From the NCBI GenBank assembly GCA_026389585.1, contig JAPLHP010000079.1:1-37614 (forward strand): DNA of 37,614 bases. Direction: 5' to 3'. The stretch comes from Chloroflexota bacterium (GTDB taxonomy: Bacteria > Chloroflexota > Dehalococcoidia > UBA2247 > RBG-13-53-26). Below, piece after piece: positions 1 through 6,888 of the stretch (positions are counted from its first letter, which is position 1; the number at the start of each line of letters is the position of its first letter). The notes below the pieces were generated by a model that saw only the letters and a list, made by a program, of their open reading frames with translations, did not search any database and was not told where the DNA came from. A program made the position numbers and the translations under genes.

Positions 1-476
1 TAAACTGAGTAGAAGATTATCTGGAAGATAGAGTTAAAGGCTACCAGCCCGGCGGAATACTCATTATCTGCTCCAGCTAGATCACACCACACAATGACCA
101 TGGCGATGCAGCGGGCCAGGCCTATCATGATCAGGCCTATCATGTATTCGGGCATCGGCCAGAGAAAGCCAAGAAAGAGAATCGCCAGGAAAAACATCAG
201 CAGCGGGCCGATGATCCAGTTCTGCACCAGAGAGAGCACCAGCACCCTCCAGTCACGGAAAACGCGGCCCATCTCCTCGTACCTCACCTTGGCCAGCGGC
301 GGGTACATCATCAAGATGAGGCCCACGGCAATCGGGATGGAGGTAGTGCCCACCTGGAGACGGGTGATCGTATCGGCCACCTTGGGAACGAAGTTGCCCA
401 GAGCCACGCCCAGGCCCATCGCCAGGAATATCCACAGCGTCAGGAAGCGGTCGAGTAGGGAAAGCCGCCTGACCAC
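1..476 (-). CDS. acr3: ACR3-family arsenite efflux permease (3' end outside window)
   Basis: The reverse-strand reading frame is open to base 1 and gives about 158 residues of a polytopic membrane protein. It carries ACR3 hallmarks: a start region like [19 protein letters not shown], the segment [19 protein letters not shown], and [19 protein letters not shown], whose cysteine (about residue 123) matches the conserved TM4 cysteine needed for As(III) transport in the family. ACR3 proteins expel arsenite using the membrane potential. It is the last visible gene of an ArsR-headed operon, which fits. The start is uncertain. The GTG at 476 is the only standard start near the family's usual N-terminus, and an in-frame ATG-GAA-TAA lies a little upstream. 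The missing part is the C-terminal half or more, past the window edge. Confidence 0.9.
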   Translation of the reverse strand, partial: MVRRLSLLDRFLTLWIFLAMGLGVALGNFVPKVADTITRLQVGTTSIPIAVGLILMMYPPLAKVRYEEMGRVFRDWRVLVLSLVQNWIIGPLLMFFLAILFLGFLWPMPEYMIGLIMIGLARCIAMVIVWCDLAGADNEYSAGLVAFNSIFQIIFYSV

Positions 477-558
477 ACCTTGCGGCTCAGTGTCTCCTAT
501 CGGTGATCTCCCTTATTCCATAAGATTGTCTTCAGTGGTATGCCCCCCACAATTTATG

Positions 559-1473
559 TCATGTTCTGCTGGCCAGAACCTCGTCAATAGCAGCTATCAA
601 ATCCGCTTCATTCAGCGGACCTTCAAGGCGCCAGGGCTCTATGTATCCTCCCCTTTTCTTACCAGTGATCACCAGGGTGGTCGGGAAGATATGCACATTG
701 AATTCTTCTACAGCGATATGCACATTGAGTTCTTCTTCAGCGTTGGGCTGCTGTTCACAATTGACCCGACGGAAAGAAACTGACTGATACTGTTGCTCCA
801 GATCCATGATGATGTCCAAGCCTGCCGGGTTTCCTTTCCGGAAGAACACGACCACGACTTTTTCATACTGCAGATCACTGTCAATATCGGTATCCAGCTT
901 GCTCTTTGGTGTGCCCCATAGCGAGACCGCCACTATCATGGCAATAACGATGATGGTTACCCCGAGTACAAATCTGGCCGACCCGCGCAGGCCCGGGATA
1001 TCCTTTCCTTTCCCCAGAAAGCGCCCCAGGCCCAAAGAGTTCGCCTTGGCCCGGTGATACAGCAACAGCGCTGCCACCAGCAGCATGGCAATATCGATCG
1101 CCAAAGCAGCAGGGTGGCTCAGTCGGACCAATCCTCCCAGGCAGTCACAGGCCTCGCCTACGTAGCGGAACAGGGCATAGATATTAGCCACAGTGAAGCT
1201 GGCGATTAGTGGAATACAGACTGCAGATGCAAATACGGAGAATATCCCCAGGACCAAGGAGCACCCGATGAATAGCTCCGCCCAGGGCAGCACGGTGCCA
1301 TAGAACCGGGCCAGGCCATCGGGCAGCATGCCATACTTCAGAACAGCATCAATGAATAAGTCTTGGTGCTGCAGCTTGCCAACGGCCGAGACAACAAAGA
1401 GCACGCCCAGAGCCAGGCGTAGAACGGTAACCGGCCATACATTCCCCGTAATCTGTCTCAGACTGATTTTCAT
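559..1473 (-). CDS. MauE/DoxX-type membrane protein fused to a cysteine-less thioredoxin-like domain
   Basis: The N-terminal half (about residues 15-140) has four hydrophobic helices of the MauE/DoxX type, with a CDC motif (C109, C111) before a short loop, as in MauE proteins linked to disulfide chemistry. After a fifth helix (about 168-187) comes a thioredoxin-like domain (about 200-304) with a conserved-looking FPTTLVITG strand holding the cis-proline position. The usual CxxC is replaced by FFRKGNPAG, so this domain cannot do standard disulfide exchange; C239 is its only cysteine. Residues 245-262 are a tandem 9-residue duplication. It lies between the MtrA-like gene and the arsenite pump, so a role in passing electrons or binding a partner in the redox relay is inferred. 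RBS candidate is a G-rich run just before ATG 1473. Confidence 0.75.
   Translation of the reverse strand: MKISLRQITGNVWPVTVLRLALGVLFVVSAVGKLQHQDLFIDAVLKYGMLPDGLARFYGTVLPWAELFIGCSLVLGIFSVFASAVCIPLIASFTVANIYALFRYVGEACDCLGGLVRLSHPAALAIDIAMLLVAALLLYHRAKANSLGLGRFLGKGKDIPGLRGSARFVLGVTIIVIAMIVAVSLWGTPKSKLDTDIDSDLQYEKVVVVFFRKGNPAGLDIIMDLEQQYQSVSFRRVNCEQQPNAEEELNVHIAVEEFNVHIFPTTLVITGKKRGGYIEPWRLEGPLNEADLIAAIDEVLASRT
689..742. repeat. 27-bp tandem duplication inside the MauE-thioredoxin gene
   Basis: Two adjacent 27-base units (689-715 and 716-742) differ at only two bases. They preserve frame and encode two near-identical 9-residue blocks (EELNVHI and EEFNVHI cores) in the thioredoxin-like domain. 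The high identity suggests a recent duplication. Confidence 0.85.
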
Positions 1474-1531
1474 TTTCCCCCCTGTGAACAGGATATCCCC
1501 AACCCCTTCGTACCCCCGCTATAGTTTATCG

Positions 1532-2365
1532 TCATTTCAGAAGCTTAGCCAACGCCTGGCGGTCAGCGGCATACTCCGGCTGATCTAACAAAGGACAATC
1601 TTCAAGGCATACCTTACCCCTGACCAGCTCGATAGCAAAGGCAAGGCACGTCGGTTTGCCGCACTTCCTACAATTGGTCCTGGGCAGGAGCCTTTGGAGC
1701 GTAAACCCCATGCTCAAATTTGCCTTACCGGGTTCCATGCTCTGCTGGGGCTGGGCTAACCTGGACACGATTTTATGCAATATCGCTGGCTCCGGATATG
1801 CCCCCATGTCGTAGAGAGTATGGCCCATGAATATTACCGGGTTCTCCTGGTAACAGCTCCAGACCGCCTTCTCTATCACCTTGGGGCTAAGCCCAGGGGT
1901 CCTCACATCACTTTCTCCCGGCTGGCACAGGAGGTTGATGATACTGACGATCTGCTTGTTGAACCTCCCTATCACTTCCAGGGAGATATTGCTCAGATAT
2001 GGGGTCGGGGCTTCAGAGCCTATGATGTGCTTCTTGTCATCCACCCCGTTTTGCTTCAGTGCCAGCAACGATTCTCCCGGGAGGTGTCCGTTGGACTCCC
2101 TGCCACACAGAACGATATAGCGGATGTTCGGGTTGGCCACAATGTTGCAGATAACTTTCTCCAGCCCAATGTTTTCTGTTTGCAGCATACCCGATATGGC
2201 AGCGCCGGCATCCACACCGGCCATCACCATTTCGTTCAATTCAGAGGGTATGGCAGAATCAAAGGTGTCCAGAATAACGCAGACAGCCACCGGAGAGTAA
2301 TCATTACCCCTTACATAGCGGCCTTCTTCTGGAGGATAGCTATCCGCGGGCTTGACTTTGAGCAC
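1532..2365 (-). CDS. MtrA-like corrinoid-binding protein with C-terminal 4Fe-4S domain
   Basis: Residues about 10-145 match subunit A of tetrahydromethanopterin S-methyltransferase (MtrA). The block YIVLCGRESNGHLPGES contains His94, equivalent to the histidine that coordinates cobalt in MtrA, followed by ALKQNGVD and IIGSEAPTPYL. The C-terminus (about 230-260) has C232-x2-C235-x4-C240-x16-C257 followed by proline, the spacing of the 4Fe-4S domain of corrinoid/iron-sulfur proteins, which keeps the corrinoid in its Co(I) state. In methanogens MtrA is membrane-anchored. No transmembrane helix is visible here, so it should be soluble. The start is GTG 2365, with GAGGAG about 13 bases upstream. 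It sits between ccdA and the MauE-like gene. A methyl transfer or dealkylation step on a metalloid is inferred, not shown. Confidence 0.85.
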   Translation of the reverse strand: MLKVKPADSYPPEEGRYVRGNDYSPVAVCVILDTFDSAIPSELNEMVMAGVDAGAAISGMLQTENIGLEKVICNIVANPNIRYIVLCGRESNGHLPGESLLALKQNGVDDKKHIIGSEAPTPYLSNISLEVIGRFNKQIVSIINLLCQPGESDVRTPGLSPKVIEKAVWSCYQENPVIFMGHTLYDMGAYPEPAILHKIVSRLAQPQQSMEPGKANLSMGFTLQRLLPRTNCRKCGKPTCLAFAIELVRGKVCLEDCPLLDQPEYAADRQALAKLLK

Positions 2366-2382
2366 CTGATGTCAACTCCTCT

Positions 2383-3072
2383 TTAGAACAGATAGACAAG
2401 CAAATAGACTCCTGCACCTATCAGGAACAGTCCTCCAACTTTCTTGGAGTAGTTGGAAAAATTGGCAATACCTTTGGACTCCAGTACCCTCTGGGCAAGG
2501 CCCGCCGATATGCCCGCGCCCAAAACCAGAATCCAGTGCCCCAGGGCATATGCCAGCAGCAGACCACCACTGTAGGCAATCCGCTTCTGGGTGGCAGCAA
2601 AGGTCAATATAACTGCCAGCACCGGTGTAGCACAGGGGGACGCCACGATGCCGAAGAAGAGCCCCATGAGAAAGGCTCCCAGCAATGCCTTCCGCTTCGG
2701 CATGAAACGCTGCGACATGCCAACGTTGAACTTGAATACACCAAGCAGAAACAGCCCCAAAATGATAGCCACAGGCGGGAGGACATACTTCCAGAATCCG
2801 CCGACATCCCCGAATAGTCTGCCTAAGGCTCCCGCGATGACACCGAGGATGGTGAAGGTTATGGTGAGGCCAAGGGTGAAGACCAGGGAATACTGAATGG
2901 CCTTCTTCGGCGAACCTTCTGAGTAGCCGCTGACAAAGCCAATGACCAGCGGGATCATGGCCAGGACACAGGGGCTGGCGCTGGAGATGACTCCGGCCAG
3001 AAAGCAGGCCGGAAAGGCCACCCAGCCATGATTCTGGACAATGTTGCCGAGGGTTTCCAGCCAAGTGTCCAC
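2383..3072 (-). CDS. ccdA: CcdA/DsbD-type transmembrane thiol-disulfide electron carrier
   Basis: This is a 229-residue protein with about six hydrophobic helices and two internally repeated halves. Each half has the cysteine-proline pattern of the family: SASPCVLAMIP (C35) and ASPCATPVLAV (C147). Such proteins carry reducing equivalents from cytoplasmic thioredoxin to extracytoplasmic thiol proteins. Its GTG start abuts the TAG stop of the preceding thioredoxin-like lipoprotein gene in the same frame. Those two lipoproteins are therefore its probable electron acceptors. The role in cytochrome c maturation is less likely here because no haem genes are nearby. Confidence 0.9.
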   Translation of the reverse strand: MDTWLETLGNIVQNHGWVAFPACFLAGVISSASPCVLAMIPLVIGFVSGYSEGSPKKAIQYSLVFTLGLTITFTILGVIAGALGRLFGDVGGFWKYVLPPVAIILGLFLLGVFKFNVGMSQRFMPKRKALLGAFLMGLFFGIVASPCATPVLAVILTFAATQKRIAYSGGLLLAYALGHWILVLGAGISAGLAQRVLESKGIANFSNYSKKVGGLFLIGAGVYLLVYLF

Positions 3073-3486
3073 CTACAACAATCCCAATTCCTCTAAATGA
3101 GCCATGATTTCCTCCTTGGGCCAGAATCCGACATGCCTGGTTACCTCCTGCCCGCTGGTGTCAAAGAAAATCTGCGTGGGAATCAGCGAGATAGCGTACC
3201 GGTTGGCAAGATCAGGCTGTTTGAATACGTCCACAAACGACATATTCAATCTGTCACCGTACTCTGCCGCCAGCTCCTCCAGGATTGGCTTCATCCTCTT
3301 ACATGGGATGCAGGTGGCCGCTCCGAACTCAGCTACGGTCGGTTTCCCGTTACTCAACGCCTCTTCCAGCGGAGTCGCGCCCACCCAGGCACTACTGTCA
3401 CCCTTGGAGCAAGCAACAGACAGCACCAGTGAGACCATAAGGGAAACCAACAGAATGAGACTTATGCTTGCTTTCGTTCTAATCAT
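3073..3486 (-). CDS. Thioredoxin-fold lipoprotein, CIPC active site
   Basis: The protein has 137 residues. A signal peptide ends in a lipobox-like LSVAC (C26), so it should be anchored outside the cytoplasmic membrane by a lipid. The mature part is a thioredoxin fold with TCIPCKRMKP (C59 and C62) and the cis-proline region SLIPTQIFFD. Lysine after the second cysteine and the KPTVAEFG strand fit the TlpA/thioredoxin families. It should exchange disulfides with the CcdA protein encoded immediately downstream. Start ATG 3486 follows the stop of the previous lipoprotein gene by two codons in the same frame. Confidence 0.88.
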   Translation of the reverse strand: MIRTKASISLILLVSLMVSLVLSVACSKGDSSAWVGATPLEEALSNGKPTVAEFGAATCIPCKRMKPILEELAAEYGDRLNMSFVDVFKQPDLANRYAISLIPTQIFFDTSGQEVTRHVGFWPKEEIMAHLEELGLL

Positions 3487-3492
3487 TACAGA

Positions 3493-3885
3493 CTACACTA
3501 CCCCCATCCCGGTTAACCGGTCGATCATCTCCTCTTTCGTGGATGCACCCACAATTCGTTTCACCTCTGCCCCGCTGCTGTCGAAAAACACCTGCGTTGG
3601 TGTCAGCATGATTCCGTATTGACTGGCAAGATACTTGTGCTCGCTTACGTCAATGGTCACGACATTGCACCTGCCATCGTACTCAACGGCCAGCTCCTCC
3701 AGGATGGGTTTTATGTTCTTGCACGCGCATTCTTGCCCGACGAAGCCGGCCAGTGTCGGCTTGCCACTGGCCAAGGCATCATCCAATATACTGCCAGAAG
3801 TGGTACTCTGAGAGCAGGCACTAACCACCGTCAGCAGCACTATCACGGCAACCGCCAGACCAAGGTATGCTTTCCTGTTGGCCAT
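3493..3885 (-). CDS. Thioredoxin-fold lipoprotein with CAC motif
   Basis: This 130-residue paralogue of the next gene has a signal peptide with lipobox VVSAC (C24) and a thioredoxin fold with PTQVFFDSSG. At the active site it reads QECACKNIKP, where the neighbour reads ATCIPCKRMKP. The CxxC is thus shortened to CxC (C53, C55). CxC motifs are known in some oxidoreductases and isomerases and have a different redox potential, so the pair may work in series. The start is ATG 3885, preceded by a G-rich stretch. The 200 bases upstream hold no convincing gene. Confidence 0.85.
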   Translation of the reverse strand: MANRKAYLGLAVAVIVLLTVVSACSQSTTSGSILDDALASGKPTLAGFVGQECACKNIKPILEELAVEYDGRCNVVTIDVSEHKYLASQYGIMLTPTQVFFDSSGAEVKRIVGASTKEEMIDRLTGMGVV

Positions 3886-4086
3886 TTCACCCCCCCTTTC
3901 CCCATCAAAAGTAGAATGCCCAAGCTAATCGATGCCCTCATCCGCGACGCAAATCCGAGCCGGTTGAGTATAGAGATCGTCTTTGTGCTTTCTTCTCGTC
4001 CATCCATTTCCTAATTGGGCAGGACGACTTGATCAACCACAACAGGATGAATCGCCGCTGTCACGAGCGGCTGTGCTTGATCCCCC

Positions 4087-4428
4087 TCAGGTGCAACCGC
4101 TTCCGGCAATGGCACTCTCAGACGCCTCTTGCTTTGCCTGTTCATCATGCGTCGAAGGCCGGTCAGGGCGCGCCTGGTACTTACGGATCTTCTCGATGAT
4201 CTCCTCATTTCGAGGCAGTCGCCCGCCCTCTCTGCGATTGGAGTAAACCACCCCGTCATCAACGTACACGTCAAACAGGCCGACGGGACCCTTCTTCAGA
4301 TCCGGCACAATGCCAAGCTCCTTTTCGATAGCAGTCGCCAAACTGGCGGCTGTAGCCAAGAAGCCTCACTCAGCACAGTAGACGATCTCGACCTTTGTTG
4401 GTTTCCGTACTTTGTCTGTCTTACTCAT
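4087..4428 (-). CDS. SelW-like (Rdx family) selenoprotein with in-frame UGA (Sec21)
   Basis: Reading from ATG 4428, which follows a strong AAGGAGG, gives EIVYCAE-UGA-GFLATAASL and continues for 113 residues to TGA 4087. The motif C18-x-x-U21 with strand-loop-helix context, followed by GPVGLFDVYVDD and GRLPRNEEIIEKI, matches the Rdx/SelW/SelT/SelH family, where CxxU or CxxC is the redox centre of a thioredoxin-like fold. Reading the UGA (4366-4368) as a stop would leave a 20-residue peptide and cut the conserved motif. A hairpin with bacterial SECIS features lies directly downstream of the UGA. A tool that treats UGA as a stop would call only the part after it (TTG 4359). The role is probably a selenol reductant or metalloid-binding partner in this operon. 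Sec synthesis genes are not in the window. Confidence 0.9.
4332..4352 (-). promoter_or_regulatory. Candidate bacterial SECIS hairpin
   Basis: In the mRNA, the hairpin begins 13 nt after the UGA. A lower CAG/CUG stem and one C-A mismatch support an upper CGCCA/UGGCG stem capped by a GUU loop, whose G is 23 nt past the UGA. A small apical loop with G in its first two bases at about this distance is the reported feature of bacterial SECIS elements, which recruit SelB with Sec-tRNA. Confidence 0.7.
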
Positions 4429-4492
4429 GACATTCCTCCTTCTGCAATTTCGCCTTGCGATTCAAACCGTCCCCATAGGAGAGCTTGCCTCC

Positions 4493-4759
4493 CTACTTTT
4501 TCTGGCTTCGTTCCTCTTTCTCCATGGCGTTGATAATCAATTGGGTTACCTCTGCCTTATTCGGCACCCGACCGGAGCAGACCAGTTCTTCGTTGATCAC
4601 CAGTCCTGGGGTGGCCAGGATAGGGTAACTCATGATCTTCTTGATGTCCTTCACCTCCTCAATGCTGGCGTCAATGGCCAGATCCTTCACCACTTCTCGC
4701 ACCACCTTCTCCAGCTTCTGGCAGTTGGCACATCCGGGCCCCAATGTCTTAATGTTCAC
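4493..4759 (-). CDS. Small thioredoxin-like redox protein (CANC)
   Basis: The 88-residue protein begins MNIKTLGPGCANC, with C10 and C13 in a CxxC at the N-terminal end of a thioredoxin fold. A cis-proline region ATPGLVINEE and a C-terminal helix follow. This is the pattern of the compact 'redox-active disulfide protein 2'/MTH895-type thioredoxins. They are often encoded next to COG0701 permeases and ArsR regulators, as here. It is cytoplasmic with no signal peptide. It may hand thiol-bound metalloid or electrons to the permease; that step is inferred. Confidence 0.88.
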   Translation of the reverse strand: MNIKTLGPGCANCQKLEKVVREVVKDLAIDASIEEVKDIKKIMSYPILATPGLVINEELVCSGRVPNKAEVTQLIINAMEKEERSQKK

Positions 4760-4835
4760 AATTACCTCCTCTTGAAATGAAACTCAATTTACCAAATCGG
4801 TTGTCATATTTCACTCGAATCTTGATCGGATTCAT

Positions 4836-5924
4836 TTACAGAATGGCATTAAAGAGGTAGCCGATGATTATTATGCCTATCGCTACTACTCCGACAAATA
4901 CGGCAATGAGTTGCCATTTAAGCACCTTGCGCAAGATCATTGTCTCTGGAAGCGAAAGCCCAATGACGGCCATCATGAAGGCGAGCGCTGTCCCCAGTGC
5001 CGCGCCTTTCTCTATGAGCGCCTGCACCACCGGCATAATACCTGCTGCATTGGAATACATGGGCACACCAATCACCACGGCTGCGGGTACGCTCCACCAC
5101 GCCCCTTTACCCATAAACCTGGCCAGAACACCTTCCGGCACATACCCGTGAATGGCAGCGCCAACGCCGATTCCGATCAGAACGTATGGCCAGACCTTGC
5201 TGACAATATCACGCACGGCGTTCAGGCCGTAGCGTATCCTGTCCTCAAGTGTCATGTTTGGTGCTATGGACGAGGCTTGAGCCATCTGGATTTCAGAAAC
5301 CCAGCCCTCGATGTACTTTTCCATCTTGAGTTTGCCTATTACCCATCCGGCAATGATAGCTATGGCCATCCCGGTAGCCACATAGATCAGACCAATGCGG
5401 AAGCCGAACAATCCAATGAGTAGAACCAGGGCCACCTCATTGATCATTGGAGAGGCGATCAGGAAGGTGAATGTAACGCCCAGAGGGACTCCCGCCTCCA
5501 CAAAGCCAATGAAGAGCGGGACAGCCGAGCAGGAACAGAACGGTGTCACTACGCCTAGCCCACCGGCAAGCACGTTGCCCACAATCTGACGTTTTCCTGC
5601 TAGAATTTGGCGTGTTCGTTCCGGAGTGAAAAAGGACCTGATGATTCCTACCACGAGGACGACCATGCCCAAGAGGAGTATTACTTTCGGTGCATCAAAC
5701 AGAAAGAAGGCGACACTGCTGCCGAGATGGCTTGAAGGTTCTAGCCTGAATACGTCATACGTAAGGAAATTAGCCACCCTCTGCAGCATGAGGTAGACGA
5801 ATAGCCATACGGCAAACCCGATACCAAGCTTGATGAACAGCTTGGCCCTGCTCCCTTTTTGCCTGTTGGCACTCAATGGAACGGAAGGGGCGGATTCACA
5901 ATTGCATCCATCACCTTGTTTCAT
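4836..5924 (-). CDS. COG0701 permease (ArsP/SaoE-like metal or organometalloid exporter)
   Basis: The protein has 362 residues with eight or more hydrophobic helices. The family signature is clear: VTPFCSCSAVPLFIGFVEAG (C130, C132), FLIASPMINEVALVLL, and the second half VWPYVLIGIGVGAAIHG with VPMYSNAAGIMPV. The N-terminus adds GDGCNCESA (C7, C9), a further possible metal-binding pair. Members of this family include ArsP, which exports trivalent organoarsenicals, and Cu/Zn exporters, so the substrate cannot be read from sequence. It is the first structural gene after arsR. With ACR3 at the far end, the operon has two separate efflux routes. Confidence 0.9.
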   Translation of the reverse strand: MKQGDGCNCESAPSVPLSANRQKGSRAKLFIKLGIGFAVWLFVYLMLQRVANFLTYDVFRLEPSSHLGSSVAFFLFDAPKVILLLGMVVLVVGIIRSFFTPERTRQILAGKRQIVGNVLAGGLGVVTPFCSCSAVPLFIGFVEAGVPLGVTFTFLIASPMINEVALVLLIGLFGFRIGLIYVATGMAIAIIAGWVIGKLKMEKYIEGWVSEIQMAQASSIAPNMTLEDRIRYGLNAVRDIVSKVWPYVLIGIGVGAAIHGYVPEGVLARFMGKGAWWSVPAAVVIGVPMYSNAAGIMPVVQALIEKGAALGTALAFMMAVIGLSLPETMILRKVLKWQLIAVFVGVVAIGIIIIGYLFNAIL

Positions 5925-5992
5925 TATATTTAGACCTCGTTGAATTCTTCCCTAGATGCGCAACAACGCATAAGTAAGATAAAAAGAGGGAA

Positions 5993-6355
5993 CTATGCTA
6001 CTGCGCACTCCCGTACGCACCCAGCACCAACACGCCTGGCACTCTTGAGCCGCTTCCTGTCCTGCGCCACCAAATCATTGCCCACAAGTCCTTCCCTCAC
6101 AGCCTCTATCAGATTGGCGTAATAGGGCTTTATTCCCTCTTTATCTATCGAGTACAACGACCACAGACCGTCTTTCCTCAGCTTGAGAAAGCCGGCGTCG
6201 CGCAGGATACTGAGGTTGCGCGAAGCCCTGGTCTGAGAGATCTCCAGCGCCTGTATCACCTCGCAGACGCAGCACTCCCTCTCCAGCAACAGGTTCAGTA
6301 TCCTCAGCCGGGTATCGTCCGACAACGCCTTCATCGCTTTGACCATTTCATGCAT
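5993..6355 (-). CDS. arsR: ArsR-family metalloid-responsive repressor
   Basis: The protein has 120 residues and a winged helix: MKALSDDTRLRILNLLLE, a recognition helix near QTRASRNLSILRDAG, and a wing LKLRKDGLWSLYSI. The segment ERECCVCEVIQ (C28, C29, C31) matches the As(III)-binding cysteines of the alpha-3 type sensors. A second cysteine pair at the C-terminus (C113, C117) may add a ligand. Such repressors leave DNA on binding arsenite or related species. The gene heads the whole minus-strand operon, and a dyad just upstream is a plausible operator, so autoregulation of the operon is likely. Confidence 0.92.
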   Translation of the reverse strand: MHEMVKAMKALSDDTRLRILNLLLERECCVCEVIQALEISQTRASRNLSILRDAGFLKLRKDGLWSLYSIDKEGIKPYYANLIEAVREGLVGNDLVAQDRKRLKSARRVGAGCVRECAVA

Positions 6356-6370
6356 CTTGAAACCTCATGT

Positions 6371-6392
6371 TATATGCGCACCTACGCCTATA
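6371..6392. promoter_or_regulatory. Dyad upstream of arsR, candidate ArsR operator
   Basis: The sequence has the symmetric form TATA-N-GCG-N6-CGC-N-TATA, 22 bp long, starting 15 bp upstream of the arsR start codon. ArsR dimers bind imperfect inverted repeats in this position. No clear -10/-35 pair could be fixed. Confidence 0.45.
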
Positions 6393-6439
6393 GTCTATCA
6401 CAGCACTGCATCTCCATCAAACAGCCGCGCTGTTACAGC

Positions 6440-6586
6440 CTAGTGCCTAGTTGCAGAAATAGGCGTCATTCGCCTTGTGAGGGGAGACCCTTCGGCTTCG
6501 CTCAGGGTGACATATTGCCCACTGTGTCATTCTGAGCAAAGCGAAAAATCTCGATTGCTACGCTTACTTGTGCAACCAGGCACTAG
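6440..6586. mobile_element. MITE-like element, 147 bp, with terminal inverted repeats
   Basis: The ends read CTAGTGCCTAGTTGCA and, inverted, CTAGTGCCTGGTTGCA, with one mismatch. CTAG at each end could be a 4-bp target duplication. Inside are a second imperfect inverted pair around GCTCAGGGTGACA and its partner TGTCATTCTGAGC, and a small hairpin AGGCG-TCATT-CGCCT (6461-6475). There is no coding capacity, so a transposase elsewhere would have to act on it. Confidence 0.6.
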
Positions 6587-6888
6587 TCATCTAACCAGCC
6601 CCCACACCGGCATTTTCATAGCAATGACACACAGCAAGGTAGTCCGCAGATTATGACAATATGCGATTGATGACGCACGGAAGGGAAGATGATAAGATAC
6701 AGCAGAAATGCCAACAAAGCAGACCAGATGGGCAATACCCAAAGTAAACCCCACAACATCTGCGATTTTGCGGGGACCCTGCCCTTGCCCAAGGGGATGC
6801 TGCGCCCCCTTGGAACTCCAGCAAGTGGTTCTCGCCAGCAAGCTGGTAGGCATAAGAAGATAGCAATGAATGCCGCGGGAGTTAGATA
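6587..6888. other. Intergenic stretch before degV, nothing recognised
   Basis: No reading frame here has a convincing start, RBS or protein pattern. It presumably contains the degV promoter, which I could not place. Confidence 0.4.

Noticed and set aside
94-783. Long plus-strand open frame opposite acr3
   Set aside because: It is antisense to clear coding sequence on the minus strand (acr3 and the MauE fusion) and has no protein-like pattern.
2372-3064. 230-codon minus-strand frame overlapping ccdA
   Set aside because: It is a shifted reading of ccdA; only the 2383-3072 frame gives membrane helices and the paired cysteine motifs.
3843-4007. 54-residue minus-strand frame in the gap upstream of the CAC lipoprotein
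   Set aside because: Weak RBS, no recognised family, and it overlaps the start of a clear gene by 43 bases in another frame.
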